From an uncultured Castellaniella sp. (lineage in GTDB: Bacteria; Pseudomonadota; Gammaproteobacteria; Burkholderiales; Burkholderiaceae_B), in assembly GCF_937988725.1 (NCBI RefSeq), contig NZ_CALKHS010000009.1, forward strand, positions 124,001 to 188,000: DNA of 64,000 bases, written 5' to 3'. This document shows positions 61,384-64,000 of the stretch, piece after piece. Numbering within the stretch: position 1 is the stretch's first letter; each line of letters begins with the position of its first letter. Position numbers and translations under genes: made by a program. The notes beneath the pieces were generated by a model. The model worked only from the letters and a program-made list of their open reading frames with translations. It had not been told where the DNA came from and made no database searches.

Positions 61384-62586
61384 ATGCCCGCCCGTTCCCG
61401 ATCCTCCTCCCTGTCCCGGACGTCGCTTTCCCTGATCGCCCTGGCCGAAGCCCTGTCCCAGTCGGGCAGCCAGCTGGAAGACCGCTGGTGGCAGCGCCAG
61501 CTGGGCGAAGCGCTGGACAAAGCCCTGGGCGCGCGGCAAAGCCATGCCGTGGAAACCACGCTGGACCACCTGCTGGAACAGCGCTCGCCGGCCTACGAGA
61601 TTCTGGTCGAACAGGCCGAGGCTCATTCCGAATCCCTGGCTTTCAGCCACCAGGGCCAGGCCTATGAAGCCCTGCTGATTTCCGCCCCGCTGCTGGCCTG
61701 GACCCGCTACCAATTGCCGTCCGGCCAGCTCGGCGCCCAGCAGCAACAGCAGCTGGCCGATCTGATGCGCACGGCCGTGCTGACGCCGGACGCCCGCCTG
61801 CAGCTGCTGCCCGAGCTGATCCGCTTCGACCAACTGCCGCAGTCATTCCGGGAGACCCGCGGCTGGGTGCTGTCGCTGGCCCAGCACGCCCTGGGCACGC
61901 GGCGCGACCTGCCCGCCGTGCGGGCCGCCGACACGCCCGAAGACCTGCTGGCCGACGCCTACTTCCTGATGGGCGTGGCCATTGTGCCGCAGGGACAGGC
62001 GCTTTTCCAATGGCAATCCGGACAGCCCGGGCAGCCGCCCAGCCGGGCATCGGCCACGGCGCTCTGGGCCGAGGGCTGCGCCCGCATCACGGAACCGCTG
62101 TTCACCGGCTGCCTGACCGAATACCTGCCGCCCGAAGCCTTCTACACCAGCACCCGGCAGGCGGACCAGGGCATCCGCCCGCTGACGCTGAAGGCCGCCG
62201 TCACCTGGCTGCAGACGGCCGCCCACATTCCGGGCACGGACCTGCGGGCGGCCATCGTCGCCTGCGGCGAGCAGACCATCGAGGAATACCGCATCGGCTT
62301 CTGCACCCGCCAGAACAACGACGTGATCTACGGCTGCGTCTGGCCTTCGCTCAGCCGCGAGGAATCCGCCCCGGAACAGGGGGAAGACGGCCAGGTCGAC
62401 ACCTGGGACACGCTGGCTGCCCTGCTGCGCGAATCGGGCATCCAGGACGTGCGCCGCCTGCCCGGCCTGCAGGCCATGGAATTCTGCGAAGACTGCGGCA
62501 CCCCCTATTTCCCCAACATGCTGGGCGAAATGCAGCACCCGGAACTGCCGGAAGAAATCGATCCCGAGCCGGTGCAGTTCCACTGA
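61384..62586 (+). CDS. DUF2863 family protein
   Basis: The protein has 400 residues. It is soluble, mostly helical in its first half (Leu/Gln/Ala-rich), and ends with a conserved-looking MEFCEDCGTPYFPNMLGEMQHPE, whose two Cys and spacing could bind metal. DUF2863 is found in betaproteobacteria; no function is known to me. It has its own short upstream region with a TACACT -10-like sequence (61340-61345) after the acnB terminator. It lies 60 bases before earP and may be co-transcribed with it. Confidence 0.8.
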   Translation: MPARSRSSSLSRTSLSLIALAEALSQSGSQLEDRWWQRQLGEALDKALGARQSHAVETTLDHLLEQRSPAYEILVEQAEAHSESLAFSHQGQAYEALLISAPLLAWTRYQLPSGQLGAQQQQQLADLMRTAVLTPDARLQLLPELIRFDQLPQSFRETRGWVLSLAQHALGTRRDLPAVRAADTPEDLLADAYFLMGVAIVPQGQALFQWQSGQPGQPPSRASATALWAEGCARITEPLFTGCLTEYLPPEAFYTSTRQADQGIRPLTLKAAVTWLQTAAHIPGTDLRAAIVACGEQTIEEYRIGFCTRQNNDVIYGCVWPSLSREESAPEQGEDGQVDTWDTLAALLRESGIQDVRRLPGLQAMEFCEDCGTPYFPNMLGEMQHPELPEEIDPEPVQFH

Positions 62587-62646
62587 CGCCGCGTCCCCGG
62601 GCGCCCGCAGCGGCGGCGCCGGGGGCGGCGAACCCGCACAGCGCCG

Positions 62647-63741
62647 ATGAACCTTCTGAACTTCGACATTTTCTGCCGCGTCGTCGACAACTACGGCGAT
62701 GCCGGCGTGTGCTGGCGCCTGGCGCGCCAACTGGCGGCGCTGGGGCACGGCGCGCGCCTGTGGATCGACGATCTGAGCGTCCTGGCCCGGCTGGAGCCCG
62801 GCATCGATCCGGCGCGCGATCTGCAATCCGCCCACGGCGTGCAGGTCGGCGCCTGGCCGGCGGCCGAACAGGCGCAGGCCCCCGAACGCGGCGTGGTCAT
62901 CGAGGCCTTCGCCTGCGCCCTGCCGTCCCGCTATGCTGCGACCATGGCGACGCGCGGCTGCCTGTGGATCAACCTGGAATACCTCAGCGCCGAATCCTGG
63001 GTCGAGGGCTGCCATGGCCTGCCCTCCCTCCAGGCCAACGGCGTGCCGAAGTATTTCTATTTTCCCGGCTTCACCCCGGCAACGGGCGGGCTGCTGCGCG
63101 AACCCGACCTGGCCGCCCGCCGACGGCAGGCGCAGGCGCGGGACCGGCGCGAACGCCTGCGGGCCCTGACGGGGCTGCCGGTGGACGGCCTGCCCGCCCC
63201 CGGCCGCGTCATGCTGCTGTTCTGCTATCCGGACGCCCCCTGGGCGGGCCTGCAGGCCGCCCTGGCGCAACGGGAGGAGGACACCTGGCTGCTGGTCCCC
63301 GGCGCCGTCCCCCCCGGCCTGAACAGCCGGGGATCGCTGCGGGTGCTGCCCATCCCCTTCGTGCCGCAGACCCGCTTCGACGAACTGCTCTGGTGCTGCG
63401 ACCTGAACTTCGTGCGCGGCGAGGACTCCCTGGTCCGCGCCCTGTGGGCCCGGACGCCGCTGGTCTGGCAGATCTACCGGCAGGCGGACGATGCCCACCT
63501 GGACAAGCTGGACGCCTGGCTGGATCGCGCCCGCTGGCCCGAGCCCGCCCGGGCGCTGACTCTCGCCTGGAACCGCCGCGACGACGAGGGCGTGCGCCGG
63601 GCGTTGACGCAGGCCCTGGCCCCCGACGCCTGGCGCGCCTGGCAAAGCCGCTGCGACGACTGGTCGCGGGAACTGTCCGATCGCCCGGATCTGGTCCACG
63701 ATCTGCTGGACTTTTGCCAGAATCACCTCCAGAAGAGTTAG
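62647..63741 (+). CDS. earP: EF-P arginine rhamnosyltransferase EarP
   Basis: The protein has 364 residues. The opening FDIFCRVVDNYGDAGVCWRLARQLA and the C-terminal nucleotide-sugar site WCCDLNFVRGEDSLVRALWA (with RGEDS) followed by PLVWQIYRQ are characteristic of EarP (formerly DUF2331), a GT-B fold enzyme. It transfers rhamnose from dTDP-rhamnose to Arg32 of elongation factor P. The gene directly precedes efp, whose product has Arg at position 32, which supports the call. Confidence 0.94.
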   Translation: MNLLNFDIFCRVVDNYGDAGVCWRLARQLAALGHGARLWIDDLSVLARLEPGIDPARDLQSAHGVQVGAWPAAEQAQAPERGVVIEAFACALPSRYAATMATRGCLWINLEYLSAESWVEGCHGLPSLQANGVPKYFYFPGFTPATGGLLREPDLAARRRQAQARDRRERLRALTGLPVDGLPAPGRVMLLFCYPDAPWAGLQAALAQREEDTWLLVPGAVPPGLNSRGSLRVLPIPFVPQTRFDELLWCCDLNFVRGEDSLVRALWARTPLVWQIYRQADDAHLDKLDAWLDRARWPEPARALTLAWNRRDDEGVRRALTQALAPDAWRAWQSRCDDWSRELSDRPDLVHDLLDFCQNHLQKS

Positions 63742-63825
63742 AATAGACAGTTAATCTTTTTTTCTGCTTTGCCTCGGAATGCGTTTTCATGCTCGGGGCA
63801 CATCAATCCCCGGAGCTTTACCTCT

Positions 63826-64000
63826 ATGAAAATCGCCCAAGAACTGCGAGTCGGCAACGTCGTGATGGTGGGTAGCGACCCCCTGGTGGTCCAAAAGGCC
63901 GAATACAACAAGTCCGGCCGCAACGCCGCCGTCGTCAAGCTGAAGTTCAAGAACCTGCTGACCGGCAGCGCCAGCGAATCCGTCTACAAGGCCGACGAAA
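63826..64000 (+). CDS. efp: Elongation factor P, 3'-truncated by window edge
   Basis: The first 58 codons are visible (MKIAQELRVGNVVMVG...). The tip of the first domain reads NKSGRNAAV with Arg32, the residue rhamnosylated by EarP in this class, in place of the Lys34 of E. coli EF-P. EF-P relieves ribosome stalling at polyproline. The ATG has a GGAG at 63812-63815. That GGAG is part of a small stem (GCTCGGGG 63791-63798 with CCCC-G-GAGC 63808-63816), so translation may be modulated. A TTGCCA (63714) / TAGAAT (63739) pair is a possible promoter within the earP end. Confidence 0.95.
   Translation, partial: MKIAQELRVGNVVMVGSDPLVVQKAEYNKSGRNAAVVKLKFKNLLTGSASESVYKADE

Overview
This is a 64 kb stretch of GC-rich chromosome from a betaproteobacterium, most likely of the family Alcaligenaceae (Bordetella/Achromobacter/Castellaniella-like). 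The grounds are the operon sdhCDAB-sdhE-gltA with a HutC-type GntR regulator and mdh alongside, the odhA-odhB-lpdA-zapE block, the prpBCD/acnB block, a DUF2863 protein typical of betaproteobacteria, and an EarP/EF-P pair whose EF-P carries Arg32. The genus cannot be fixed from this window. I see no rRNA, tRNA, insertion sequence, prophage or CRISPR array; this is core and catabolic chromosome.

Layout. 1-9020 (+): a four-gene exporter (outer-membrane factor, HlyD adaptor, RbbA-like double-ATPase/permease fusion, YhhJ-like permease) followed closely by acetoacetyl-CoA reductase, phosphate acyltransferase and acetate kinase. 9072-12786 (+): a TetR gene behind a 24-bp palindrome, translationally coupled to a HlyD/FtsX-type permease/ATPase exporter, then a 57-residue membrane protein. 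13108-17237 (-): a PepSY protein, a DUF2271 protein, a PepSY/flavodoxin/FNR fusion reductase and ApbE, which look like an extracytoplasmic flavin redox system. 17466-21044: CoA-transferase, glutaryl-CoA dehydrogenase and a LysR regulator. 21004-34147: two class III aminotransferases around a MocR regulator, a Pot-type ABC importer, an AmaB-type dehydrogenase, an FAD amine/imino-acid oxidase, an XRE-cupin regulator and a ketimine reductase. Read together, 17.4-34.2 kb is a lysine/polyamine/GABA degradation region that feeds glutarate to glutaryl-CoA and crotonyl-CoA.

34266-63826: housekeeping and TCA cycle. On the minus strand are trpS, zapE and the 2-oxoglutarate dehydrogenase genes (odhA, odhB, lpdA). 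Divergent from odhA is the malic enzyme maeB, which has a strong terminator. A small allantoinase-like deacetylase/FCD-GntR operon follows, then the sdhCDAB-sdhE-gltA operon (-) downstream of its GntR gene. On the plus strand are mdh, the methylcitrate genes prpB, prpC and prpD, a small GNAT protein, and acnB. The window ends with DUF2863, earP and the 5' part of efp.

Regulation that can be read from the sequence: a 19-bp element is shared, in opposite orientations, by the gntR/mdh spacer and the acnB leader, which suggests one GntR regulon for these TCA genes. There is a TetR palindrome at 9072-9095, a pair of TGTGCACA-type boxes before the deacetylase operon, and an FNR-like dyad before the PepSY/ApbE operon. 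The 526-bp spacer before acnB holds two perfect 28-bp inverted repeats with no gene inside.
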